Assembly (NCBI GenBank): GCA_900766775.1
Contig: CAAFXN010000241.1
Location: 1 to 19,882, forward strand
Source of the DNA: Bacteroidales bacterium
GTDB lineage: Bacteria > Bacteroidota > Bacteroidia > Bacteroidales > Paludibacteraceae
Length of the DNA stretch: 19,882 bases
Direction: 5' to 3'
Shown here: positions 6,791-14,131 of the stretch, in pieces
Position numbering within the stretch: the stretch's first letter is position 1
Layout of the letters: every line of letters starts with the position of its first letter
Program-made: the position numbers and the translations under genes
The notes under the pieces: model-generated
What the model saw: only the letters and a program-made list of their open reading frames with translations
Database searches by the model: none
Told to the model about the DNA's origin: nothing

Positions 6791-6886
6791 TTAGAATGAG
6801 ACAAAGAGGGTGTAGTCCGTGCCGTCTTCCATGATACTGCTGCCTGCATGAGCGGTGGCGGGGAGGCCTGCCAATTCCACACAATT
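6791..6886 (-). pseudogene. Remnant of an outer-membrane beta-barrel C-terminus
   Basis: Directly after the GNAT gene, the minus strand reads an open stretch of about 30 codons ending ...SSIMEDGTDYTLFVSF and a stop at 6791-6793. An aromatic residue at the very end and alternating hydrophobic residues are the signature of the last strand of an outer-membrane barrel (TonB receptor or porin). There is no start codon or upstream barrel, and an in-frame stop lies just ahead. It therefore looks like the tail left by a deleted gene. The stretch is short, so chance is possible. Confidence 0.4.
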
Positions 6887-6896
6887 TGTTTCTTAA

Positions 6897-7151
6897 CTAT
6901 GATTGTTTCTTGGTTTTGGCTTCCATGTACTTGGCTGCAAAGGAGCATACGGGGCGGATGGTGAGGTGCTGCTGGTCTGCATACGCCAGCGCCGCCTCCA
7001 TCAGGAGTGAGCCGATGCCCCGCCCGCTTTGATAAGCATAGGTATGGAGAATGACCATCTCCGTATCCGTCTGCTCAAATTCCAATTTGCCGACCAATGT
7101 GTCCGTCTCCAGAGCGAGCACTTGGCTGTTCTCTACATGCATTGTAATCAT
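6897..7151 (-). CDS. Small GNAT-family N-acetyltransferase (YjdJ-like)
   Basis: Cytoplasmic protein of 84 aa resembling the minimal GNAT fold of the YjdJ group (COG2388), whose members are about 90 aa. Visible features are LVGKLEFEQTDTEMVILHTYAY, matching the central beta-strands, then the acetyl-CoA loop QSGRGIGSLLMEAALAYA and the closing IRPVCSFAAKYM. The substrate is unknown for most of this group. It is monocistronic: a consensus promoter lies upstream and only a gene remnant lies downstream. The start at 7151 leaves a short leader of about 20 nt. Confidence 0.85.
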   Translation of the reverse strand: MITMHVENSQVLALETDTLVGKLEFEQTDTEMVILHTYAYQSGRGIGSLLMEAALAYADQQHLTIRPVCSFAAKYMEAKTKKQS

Positions 7152-7178
7152 ATTCGGTTTGATTTTTCGTTTGCGGCG

Positions 7179-7210
7179 TAAAGGTACTGCTTTTTCTCGA
7201 AATGAGCAAA
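7179..7210 (-). promoter_or_regulatory. Promoter of the GNAT gene
   Basis: On the minus strand, TTTG (7207-7210), a 20-nt spacer and TACCTTTA (7179-7186). Box and spacer sequence are nearly the same as the panB promoter, including the CTCGA and GCAGTACCTTT parts. Confidence 0.7.
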
Positions 7211-7289
7211 TTTATTTGCCCTAAAAAACAAAGCAAGTCTGTTTAGATGTACCAGCAGACTGATTGTATTCTCAGGTTATCCGCTCGGC

Positions 7290-7344
7290 AATCACTAACT
7301 AATCACTAACTAATCACTAACTAATCATTAACTAATCATTAACT
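7290..7344. repeat. Five 11-nt tandem repeats
   Basis: Exact 11-nt period: AATCACTAACT three times (7290-7322), then AATCATTAACT twice (7323-7344). The last two units contain TTAACT, close to the TTAACA boxes 60 bp further on. Confidence 0.9.
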
Positions 7345-7403
7345 ATGCACACAGGGGTGGCACTGGGAGCGGACAGGGGAGACTGTGGTGTTTCACGCAG
7401 TAT

Positions 7404-7467
7404 TTAACAATATCTTAACATCCGCTTTTTAACAATATCTTAACATCCGCTTAATAAGTACTTAACG
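7404..7467 (+). promoter_or_regulatory. Array of TTAACA boxes with 11-bp phasing (Pho-box-like)
   Basis: TTAACA occurs at 7404, 7415, 7429 and 7440, then the degenerate TTAATA at 7451 and TTAACG at 7462. All steps are 11 bp except one of 14 bp. PhoB/PhoP-type OmpR-family regulators bind 11-bp direct repeats, and TTAACA is the Bacillus PhoP half-site. The array ends just before the -7 box where the -33 box should be, as at activator-dependent promoters. The regulator itself is inferred. Confidence 0.55.
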
Positions 7468-7476
7468 GATTTCGGG

Positions 7477-7484
7477 TACTTTTG
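7477..7484 (+). promoter_or_regulatory. -7 box of the TonB receptor gene
   Basis: TACTTTTG fits TAnnTTTG. No TTTG is found 20 nt upstream (the position reads AATA), which agrees with dependence on an activator bound to the TTAACA array. The start codon is 29 nt downstream. Confidence 0.5.
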
Positions 7485-7512
7485 CAGCGGATTTCAGAAA
7501 GCAATAGGTACA

Positions 7513-10443
7513 ATGCGAAGAGATTGGTTTGTTTTGATTTTTTGTTTTGTGTGTTGTGGAGGCGCGATGAAGGCGCAAGGTGCGGCGGAGGTTCGCGAGC
7601 GCGTGGGTATCGTGATGGATGCCAAGAGCCACGAGCCGCTGATGGGTGCCGCCATCTTAGTCAAAGGAAGCACAACGGGTACGACCTGCGACTGGGATGG
7701 TGTCTTTCGTATCTCGGTGCAGAGCGGCGACACACTGAGTATCAGTTATGTAGGCTACAGGAGTCAGTTGGTGGTGATTAGCAATACGGCTACCCGCTCT
7801 ACGCCCCGCCCCCTTACCCCCTCCCCGTTAAACGAAGCGGGACGGGAGAGTCTTATTTCCGACTCCTTATTCATATATATGCAGGAAGACACGGAGGTGC
7901 TGGACGAGGTGGCTGTGGTCGCCAAGCGGCGGACGAACAGCGACATGGCGGTGCTGCAAGCCACCAAGCAAGCGTTGACGATACAGGAAGGTATCAGTAG
8001 CGAACAAATAAAGCGGTCGCAGGACAAAGACGCCGCCGAGGTGATTCGGCGCGTGCCCGGCATATCGCTGATAGATGACAAGTTCGTGATGGTGAGGGGT
8101 CTGTCGCAACGCTACAACCAAGTGTGGCTCAACGGTGCCGCTGTGCCGAGCAGCGAAGCCGACTCGCGGGCGTTCTCCTTCGACCTGCTGCCCTCATCGC
8201 AGTTGGACAACATGGTCATCGTGAAGTCGCCCACGCCGGAGTACCCCGCGGATTTCTCCGGCGGCATGGTGCTCATCACCACGCGCGACGTGCCGGACTA
8301 CAGCAGTTGGTCAGTCAGCATAGGCGGCGCGATGAACGACCAGACCCACTGCCAAGCGTTCCTCACCCCCGCCACTGCGCCCTACAAAGGCACGGAGATA
8401 ATGAGCAAGACGCTGAGCGGCTACGAGGGGATAGCGGGCAGCGTGTCGCTGACCGGCAACGGGCTGAACAACGACTGGCGCGTGAAGCAGATAACGCCCG
8501 TGAGCGACCTGTCGCTCGCCATGAACGGCAGCGAGAGTTGGCGGCTACCGCTAAACCAAACCTTTTCGCTCTTGGTCGCCGCCAACTACAGCCGCTCGTA
8601 TAAGCACTACCACGACATGCTGAACAACCTCTTCGGCGCCTACGACGAGGAGAAGCAGCAGAGCACCTACCTGCGCCGCTCCGTGGACGACCAGCAGACC
8701 ATCCACAACCGCGCCGGCGCCATGCTCAACCTCTCCTACTCGCGCCGCGAGGGCAAAGACCGTATCGAGTTGAAGAACATCCTCAACTTCCTCGACCGCG
8801 AGCGCTACACAGGGCGTGCCGGCATCTCCGCGCAGAACGATGAGGAGCGGCAGGCGGAGTATTCCTACCAGTCGCGCCTGACCTACTCGGCGCAGCTGTC
8901 GGGCAAGCACGAGGTGGCGGGTCAAAAGGGCAAGCTGCACTGGGACTTGGGCTATTCGTACAGCAACCGCAACCAGCCCGACCGCAGGCGCTACCTTATC
9001 AACGACGCCTTGGAGGTGGGCGTGCTGCAACTCTCGTCCAGCAACGACATCTCGCGCGAGTTCACCTACCTCTACGAGCATATCGCCTCCGCGGCTGTGG
9101 GCTACGAGCAGCAGGTGGAATGGGGCGGATTCAAGCCCACGTGGAAAGGCGGCGTCTATGCCGAATACCGCACGCGCGACTACCGCACACGCATGTTCTA
9201 CTACAACTGGAACCAGAGCAGCAACAACCTGCCCGCCAACTTCCGCCAACTGGACATCCCCACGGCGCTCATGACCGACGCCAACTACGGCGAGGACAAA
9301 CTCTACCTGCTGGAGCAGGTGAAGTGGCGCAACAACTACGAGGGGCAGAACATCCTCTGCGCGGGCTACGTGGGTATCAACATGCCTTTCGGACCCGTGG
9401 ATGTGTATGCCGGCGTGCGCTACGAGTACGCCCGCATGACGCTGGTGCGCAACACCCGCGACCGCGAGTACTCGCCGCTGGCTACACCCTACCCCACCTC
9501 CGACTTCTTCCCCTCGCTCAACGCCACCTACCGTATCAACGCCTGCCATCAGTTGCGCGCCTCCTACGGCATGTCCATCAACCGTCCCGAGTTCCGCGAG
9601 GTGTCGCCCTCGGTCTATTACGACTTCGAGTTGGCGAGCAACGTGCAGGGCAACGTGGACCTGCAGGCATGCCGTATCCACAACGCCGACCTCCGCTACG
9701 AGTTCTACCCCTCGGACAAAGGCGAGGTGGTCTCCATCGCCCTGTTCTACAAGCATTTCCGCAACCCCATTGAGTGGACCTACACCGTAACGGGCGGCAC
9801 CGACCTGACCTATTCGTACCAAAACGCCGACCGCGCGTACAGTTACGGTGCAGAGATAGACATCCGCAAAGACCTGAGTTTCATGGGCATGCGCGGCTTC
9901 CAGTTCACCTTCAACGGTGCCCTCATCCAGAGCCGCGTGCTCTTCCCCGAAGGCTCGCGCGAACTGACGCGCCCCATGCAGGGACAGTCGCCCTACCTCA
10001 TCAACACGGGGCTGTTCTACGCCCACGACTTCAACGACCGACACGCCATCTCCTGCGCCGTGCTCTACAACCGCATAGGCAAGCGACTGATAGGCGTCGG
10101 GCGCAGCGTGGGACTGACGGGCGGAAGCGATGTCATCAACATCCCCGACTCCTACGAGATGCCCCGCAATGCCCTCGACCTGAATATCGGATACACCTTT
10201 AGGATGGAACAAGGAACCAAGAACAAGGAACAAGGACAAAATAGCAAAGATGATTCCGCTAAATCGAATCCTTCAAGCCTTTCCATCCGTTTTGCGGCGA
10301 AGGACGTGATAGGCGAGCCGGTGGTGTATCAGCAGATAGGCACCTATTCGCTCCCCGAGGGCAAGACCCAAGAGGTGAAAGAGACCACCCGCTCCTACCG
10401 CCCGGGCAGAAACTTCACCCTCACATTGCAATATCAATTCTAA
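7513..10443 (+). CDS. TonB-dependent outer-membrane receptor
   Basis: Outer-membrane receptor of 976 aa that should import a ligand with energy from TonB-ExbBD. Order: signal peptide (about 1-25, ending KAQGA); a carboxypeptidase-D-like regulatory domain (about 29-90: GIVMDAKSHEPLMGAAILVKG ending SISYVGYRSQLVVI); a linker; the TonB box region DTEVLDEVAVVAKRR; a plug domain with VIRRVPGISLIDDKFVMVRGL and the strand leading to the barrel (YPADFSGGMVLITTRDV); then the barrel, ending in the aromatic FTLTLQYQF. No SusD partner follows; a beta-helix lipoprotein does. Two stretches of intergenic-type repeat DNA lie inside the gene (7803-7850 in the linker, 10207-10243 near the end), both in frame. 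The ligand is unknown; the TTAACA boxes hint at a phosphate-regulated substrate. Confidence 0.93.
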   Translation: MRRDWFVLIFCFVCCGGAMKAQGAAEVRERVGIVMDAKSHEPLMGAAILVKGSTTGTTCDWDGVFRISVQSGDTLSISYVGYRSQLVVISNTATRSTPRPLTPSPLNEAGRESLISDSLFIYMQEDTEVLDEVAVVAKRRTNSDMAVLQATKQALTIQEGISSEQIKRSQDKDAAEVIRRVPGISLIDDKFVMVRGLSQRYNQVWLNGAAVPSSEADSRAFSFDLLPSSQLDNMVIVKSPTPEYPADFSGGMVLITTRDVPDYSSWSVSIGGAMNDQTHCQAFLTPATAPYKGTEIMSKTLSGYEGIAGSVSLTGNGLNNDWRVKQITPVSDLSLAMNGSESWRLPLNQTFSLLVAANYSRSYKHYHDMLNNLFGAYDEEKQQSTYLRRSVDDQQTIHNRAGAMLNLSYSRREGKDRIELKNILNFLDRERYTGRAGISAQNDEERQAEYSYQSRLTYSAQLSGKHEVAGQKGKLHWDLGYSYSNRNQPDRRRYLINDALEVGVLQLSSSNDISREFTYLYEHIASAAVGYEQQVEWGGFKPTWKGGVYAEYRTRDYRTRMFYYNWNQSSNNLPANFRQLDIPTALMTDANYGEDKLYLLEQVKWRNNYEGQNILCAGYVGINMPFGPVDVYAGVRYEYARMTLVRNTRDREYSPLATPYPTSDFFPSLNATYRINACHQLRASYGMSINRPEFREVSPSVYYDFELASNVQGNVDLQACRIHNADLRYEFYPSDKGEVVSIALFYKHFRNPIEWTYTVTGGTDLTYSYQNADRAYSYGAEIDIRKDLSFMGMRGFQFTFNGALIQSRVLFPEGSRELTRPMQGQSPYLINTGLFYAHDFNDRHAISCAVLYNRIGKRLIGVGRSVGLTGGSDVINIPDSYEMPRNALDLNIGYTFRMEQGTKNKEQGQNSKDDSAKSNPSSLSIRFAAKDVIGEPVVYQQIGTYSLPEGKTQEVKETTRSYRPGRNFTLTLQYQF
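7803..7850. repeat. GC-rich palindromic repeat inside the receptor gene
   Basis: A C-rich arm (GCCCCGCCCCCTTACCCC) is followed by CTCCCCGT and TAAACGAAGCGGGACGGGAG. It matches the intergenic copy at 14132-14194 almost base for base, apart from a nested 15-nt insert found only there. It is translated as about residues 97-113 (PRPLTPSPLNEAGRES) in the linker before the TonB box. Confidence 0.8.
10207..10243. repeat. Purine-rich word repeat inside the receptor gene
   Basis: Repeated GGAACAAGG/ACCAAG words, encoding EQGTKNKEQGQNSK at about residues 899-912. It sits between two predicted late barrel strands (NIGYTFRM and LSIRFAAKDV), probably in a turn. Confidence 0.5.
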
Positions 10444-10446
10444 AAA

Positions 10447-10620
10447 AGCGCATACGCGCTGTTGGGAACTGCGTGTTTTTGAGCGCATACGCGCTGTTGG
10501 AAACTTTGTGTAGGAAAGCCCTTCGGGCTGTACACGGAGCGAAGCGAAGTTCTGTACACGAAGTTTATTACACGGAGCGAAGCGAAGTTCCTTACACGAA
10601 GTTCCCAACACGAAGTTTAT
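10447..10620. repeat. Mosaic of repeats between the receptor and beta-helix genes
   Basis: Two 24-nt copies (10447-10470 and 10482-10505, one mismatch) each begin with the hairpin AGCGC-ATAC-GCGCT. They are followed by AGCCC-TTC-GGGCT (10517-10529), then two near-identical 22-nt copies containing GGAGCGAAGCGAAGTTC (10531-10552, 10569-10590), and three ACACGAAGTT words. The hairpins have no close T-run, so they are not typical terminators. They could stabilise the upstream message or partly separate the two genes. No coding sense is seen on either strand. Confidence 0.75.
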
Positions 10621-10645
10621 AACTAACCAAAAACAACAAACAACA

Positions 10646-12124
10646 ATGAAAAGAACGCTTTTCAACCTGATGGCGCTTTGCACCATCGCCGGTGCTACCC
10701 TCGTAGCATGCCAACCCACCCAAGAACCCACTAACGAAGTGAACCGCAACTGGTCGGAAGACGGCGGTCTGCGTGCGGCGGACAACCTGCTCTTCGGCGA
10801 CACCATCGGCAACGGCGACGACGAGTTTGTCTTCACCGGCACACAGACCCTCAAAAAAGGCAAATACCTCCTCCGCGGCTGGGTCTATATCGCTGACGGC
10901 GCCACGCTGACCATCGAGCCGGGCACGGTCATCCTCGGCGACAAAGACACCAAGGCGGCGCTTATCGTAGAGCGCGGCGGCAAACTCTATGCCAAGGGTA
11001 CTGCCGACGCACCTATCGTCTTCACCTCCGAGCAGCCCAAGGGGCAGCGTCGCCCTGGCGACTGGGGAGGACTCATCCTCTGCGGACGCGCCAACAACAA
11101 CCAGACCGAGCAGCAGATTGAGGGCGGTCCCCGCTCCAAGCACGGCGGAAACGACAACGCCGACTGCTCCGGCGCATTGAGTTACGTCCGCGTGGAGTTC
11201 GCAGGATTCCCCTTCCAGACCGACAAGGAAATCAACGGTATCACCTTCGGCTCCGTCGGCAGCAGCACACAGGTGGACCACGTGCAGGTCTCCTACTCCA
11301 ACGACGACTCCTTCGAGTGGTTCGGCGGCGCGGTCAACTGCCAATACCTCGTGGCGTACCACGGCTGGGACGATGATTTCGACACCGACAACGGCTTCTC
11401 TGGTCATGTGCAGTTCGGGCTCTCCGTGCGCAACTCCCGCCTCGCCGATGTCAGCCAGTCCAACGGCTTCGAGTCGGACAACTGCGCCGACGGTGCCTCC
11501 GTATCGCCCTACACCACCTGCGTCTTCTCAAACATGACCTTCATCGGTCCGAAGGCTGACCCGCAGTTCCAAAACAACGCCGACTACATCAACGGCGGCG
11601 ACTACTTCCCCAACAACGGTTCGTCGCTCGGACGCTTCCAAGCCGGCATGCAGATTCGCCGCAACTCCCGACTCTGCTGCTTCAACTCCGTCTTCGCAGG
11701 ATGGCCCATCGGCGTCATGATTGACAACGAGAAAGGCAACTCTTGGCAGGCTGCCAAAGACGGACTGCTGCAAGTGCAGAACACATGGATTGTGGACGCT
11801 GACCTCCTCGGCTCGGACATGAACAAGCAGTACAAAGACAGTTGCGCGCTCGACTACAAGGAGAAGACGTTCGACCCCTCCAAGCCCTACTCTTTCTCCC
11901 ACGAGTTCTTCCTCTCGCAGACGGGCAACCGCCAAGCCACAGCCGCAGAGGCACTGCTCAACAACTACATGCCTCAGTCGGGTAGCCCGCTGCTCTCTGC
12001 CGCTGCTTTCACCGCCAGTGCTCTCAACGGTTTCCAACCCGTCTCCTACGTAGGTGCTTTCGATGCCACCAACGACTGGACCAAAGGCTGGACCAACTTC
12101 GCCCCCCAGAACACCGACTACTAA
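10646..12124 (+). CDS. Secreted beta-helix lipoprotein paired with the TonB receptor
   Basis: Predicted lipoprotein of 492 aa with signal and lipobox LVAC (Cys22). After a short linker, the chain is built of short beta-strand turns rich in Gly, Asn and Asp, as in right-handed beta-helix proteins: LRGWVYIADGATLTIEPGTV, then GDWGGLILCGRA, VRVEFAGF and DSFEWFGGAVNC. Aromatic and acidic residues cluster (YHGWDDDFDTDNG), which could form a binding site for a sugar or phosphorylated ligand. The end, GWTNFAPQNTDY, is not a T9SS sorting domain. Proteins of this sort are often found behind TonB receptors in Bacteroidota, and some databases label them wrongly as transporters. It probably captures or processes the ligand for the receptor and shares its regulation. 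The function is not established. Confidence 0.75.
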   Translation: MKRTLFNLMALCTIAGATLVACQPTQEPTNEVNRNWSEDGGLRAADNLLFGDTIGNGDDEFVFTGTQTLKKGKYLLRGWVYIADGATLTIEPGTVILGDKDTKAALIVERGGKLYAKGTADAPIVFTSEQPKGQRRPGDWGGLILCGRANNNQTEQQIEGGPRSKHGGNDNADCSGALSYVRVEFAGFPFQTDKEINGITFGSVGSSTQVDHVQVSYSNDDSFEWFGGAVNCQYLVAYHGWDDDFDTDNGFSGHVQFGLSVRNSRLADVSQSNGFESDNCADGASVSPYTTCVFSNMTFIGPKADPQFQNNADYINGGDYFPNNGSSLGRFQAGMQIRRNSRLCCFNSVFAGWPIGVMIDNEKGNSWQAAKDGLLQVQNTWIVDADLLGSDMNKQYKDSCALDYKEKTFDPSKPYSFSHEFFLSQTGNRQATAAEALLNNYMPQSGSPLLSAAAFTASALNGFQPVSYVGAFDATNDWTKGWTNFAPQNTDY

Positions 12125-12139
12125 AAACATCTCACATTC

Positions 12140-12175
12140 AAGAGGGGAACGCGAAAGCGAACTCCTCTTTTCATT
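12140..12175 (+). terminator. Terminator after the beta-helix gene
   Basis: AAGAGGGG pairs with CTCCTCTT (one G-T pair). An internal AA/AA loop and CGC-GAAA-GCG cap the hairpin, and TTTTCATT follows. It is 16 bp after the stop codon and ends the receptor/beta-helix unit. Confidence 0.7.
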
Positions 12176-12214
12176 ATATCTGCCCCTTGACTTTTCTCGG
12201 GAGACAGACTCATC

Positions 12215-13996
12215 CTAAAAACCAAAGGAGAAGCCTATTTGGGCGGTGAGGTTCTTGCCTTGGAAATAGACGGGGGCGTAGGTGTTCAGGTACTCTTGGG
12301 CGGTGGCGAGGTATTCGCCTGCCACTTCGGATTCCAGATTATCAAACGCACGGGCGTTGTTGTAGAGCAACGAAAGACGCAGGTACATCGACGGATGCAC
12401 CTCGTAGATGCCGTTGAAGGCTATCTCGTCGTTGCGGTAGATAGCCTTGTCGAAAGGCTTCTGCGAGATGGCTTCGATGATGCCGCGGCGGAGATAGGAA
12501 TAGGCGTTGTACTTGGTGTCGTTGGTGTAGGACAGGGCAAGGCGCAGTCCGCGGACAGGGCGGTAGGCTAACTCCAGATGGATAGACTGCGCGTTGTCGC
12601 CCATGTAGTGCCCCATCTGATAGGTGTTGCTGGTGTAGTCCAAGACATCGATGGACTGGGTGTAGCAAGCGATGTAGGAGCGCATGAACTCGCCACGGAG
12701 GGAGAGCCCTTTGAGCGGCCATCCGCTCCAGTTGAAGCCCACGAGGTAGGAGACGGGGTTCTTCGCCGCAGAGGACTTCTTCAAGCGCGAGAGTTTGAAC
12801 TCATCGAGGAAGAAAGAACCGTACAACTGTATGTGGTCCCACGGGCGGACGGAGATAGAGGCGAACGCCTGCGAGTTCTGATTCTGCGTGGCGGTGCCCT
12901 TGGTCATGAGGTGGTCGAGCGACTTGAAGAAGGCGATGGGGATGAAATAGAGCGCCTGCACATTCGGCTCGGCATAGACAATAGAGTTACCGAAGGAGAA
13001 AGAGAGGTACTTGACAGGCGTGAAAGTGAACATATTCGCCGCCATGAACTTGTTGTGGGGGCGGTATTGCTTCACGTCGGTGCCTTCGGATACGTGCTCG
13101 ATGTAGTAGTTGGTAGAGTCCAAGACGTTAGAGATGAGCCACGCATGGAAATAGTCGAACTGAAACCACGAGCAGGGGGTGAGTTGCAGGGAGAGCATGG
13201 GTACTGCGGGGTTGCGTCCGGAGAGGATGTTGGAGCAATGGTAGGAGTCGCCCCAACGGATGTTCTCGCGCTCCAAAGCGATGCGTCCCCACCACGAATA
13301 GAGTGCGATACCTCCGCGGGAGTCGGAGAAGTCGCCGCCGTAGTTCGCCTCTTTGTACTGCACGCCGGCGAGGTTGTTGAGGAAGAGGGGCTTGGTGAGT
13401 TTGGCTCCATCTATCTTGGCGTACTCGTTGGCGTAGTGGTTGTCTGATAATAAGGATGTTCCGTTCCACGAGATGTCTCGGAGCGAGCCCCATATGGACA
13501 AGTGGCGGGCGATGTCCATACGCAGTTCGGCGCCGTACCAGCGTTTGAGGATAGCCCCTTTCTTGGAGCCGTAGATGTCCATGCCCAAGATAGGCTCAAG
13601 CGTGAACTTGAACATCTTCTTCTTGGACATGTAGGAGAACTGTGGATTGGCGAGGGAGAGAGAAAAGGTCTGATGGTCAGTGTATTGCACGTAGCGGCTG
13701 ACCATGGTGTCGCGCTCGAGGGCGAAGACGTCGAGGTAGTAGTTGAGGGCTTTGCGCTGGCGGTTGTTCATCAGGGAGTCCCCCGCCTGCGCTTCCACGA
13801 GCATTTTGGCTATTTGGGTGCGGGTGTAGGGCTTGACCGCCGTTTGATGGACGATATAGCCATCGGTGATTAGTTCGTCGATGAAATCGTACACCTCGGT
13901 GTATTCCATCGAGACGGGGATGGCTTGGGCGCGCGCCGTCTGCGTTGCAAAGACGGCGCAACATACCCAACCTATCGTAAACAATACTTTTCGCAT
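12215..13996 (-). CDS. Wzi-family capsule-assembly outer-membrane protein
   Basis: Predicted outer-membrane beta-barrel of 593 aa. There is a signal peptide (MRKVLFTIGWVCCAVFATQTARAQA), then a helical N-terminal part with YTEVYDFIDELITDGYI. A long barrel follows, with the Wzi-type block IRWGDSYHCSNILSGRNPAVP and the strand WFQFDYFHAWLIS. It ends with the aromatic AQIGFSFGF. Wzi proteins help attach or organise surface polysaccharide; in Bacteroidota the same domain occurs in proteins of unproven function, so capsule involvement is inferred. I start at the ATG at 13994-13996; an upstream GTG (14029) would only prepend residues before the signal peptide. No capsule genes are nearby. An 11-nt tandem repeat array lies directly upstream. 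Confidence 0.8.
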   Translation of the reverse strand: MRKVLFTIGWVCCAVFATQTARAQAIPVSMEYTEVYDFIDELITDGYIVHQTAVKPYTRTQIAKMLVEAQAGDSLMNNRQRKALNYYLDVFALERDTMVSRYVQYTDHQTFSLSLANPQFSYMSKKKMFKFTLEPILGMDIYGSKKGAILKRWYGAELRMDIARHLSIWGSLRDISWNGTSLLSDNHYANEYAKIDGAKLTKPLFLNNLAGVQYKEANYGGDFSDSRGGIALYSWWGRIALERENIRWGDSYHCSNILSGRNPAVPMLSLQLTPCSWFQFDYFHAWLISNVLDSTNYYIEHVSEGTDVKQYRPHNKFMAANMFTFTPVKYLSFSFGNSIVYAEPNVQALYFIPIAFFKSLDHLMTKGTATQNQNSQAFASISVRPWDHIQLYGSFFLDEFKLSRLKKSSAAKNPVSYLVGFNWSGWPLKGLSLRGEFMRSYIACYTQSIDVLDYTSNTYQMGHYMGDNAQSIHLELAYRPVRGLRLALSYTNDTKYNAYSYLRRGIIEAISQKPFDKAIYRNDEIAFNGIYEVHPSMYLRLSLLYNNARAFDNLESEVAGEYLATAQEYLNTYAPVYFQGKNLTAQIGFSFGF

Positions 13997-14022
13997 ACGC
14001 TTTTCTATCGAAATAGTCTGCT

Positions 14023-14099
14023 TAATCACCCGTTAATCACTCGGTAATCACCCGATAATCACCCGATAATAACCTAATAATAACCTAATAATAACCTAA
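14023..14099. repeat. Seven 11-nt tandem repeats before the Wzi-like gene
   Basis: Exact 11-nt period on the plus strand: TAATCACCCGT, TAATCACTCGG, TAATCACCCGA twice, then TAATAACCTAA three times. The array begins 26 bp upstream of the chosen start codon. The TAATCAC core is shared with the array at 7290-7344. No TAnnTTTG box for the Wzi-like gene is visible nearby. Confidence 0.9.
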
Positions 14100-14131
14100 T
14101 ATCGTCTGCTATTTTACCGTATCTGTAATTT

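Larger units (their letters stand above)
7152..7512. other. 361-bp intergenic region between the GNAT and TonB receptor genes
   Basis: In order it holds the GNAT promoter (7179-7210), a weak hairpin AGTCTG/CAGACT (7236-7241, 7256-7261), five 11-nt tandem repeats (7290-7344), about 60 bp with nothing recognisable, the TTAACA box array (7404-7467) and a -7 box for the receptor (7477-7484). The two genes are divergent. Confidence 0.7.

Noticed and set aside
7290..7344. CRISPR array
   Set aside because: Units are 11 nt with no spacers and no cas genes nearby; it is a simple tandem repeat.
8551..10239. Long minus-strand open frame (562 codons) opposite the TonB receptor
   Set aside because: Low-complexity Val/Ala/His/Gly-rich translation produced by reading a GC-rich gene backwards. 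The plus-strand frame has clear receptor domains.
10273..10863. Minus-strand open frame spanning the repeat mosaic
   Set aside because: Its translation comes from repeat words and the reverse of two real genes. There is no start context or domain.
12050..12124. T9SS C-terminal sorting domain on the beta-helix lipoprotein
   Set aside because: The ending GWTNFAPQNTDY lacks the conserved sorting-domain motifs, and the protein already has a lipobox.
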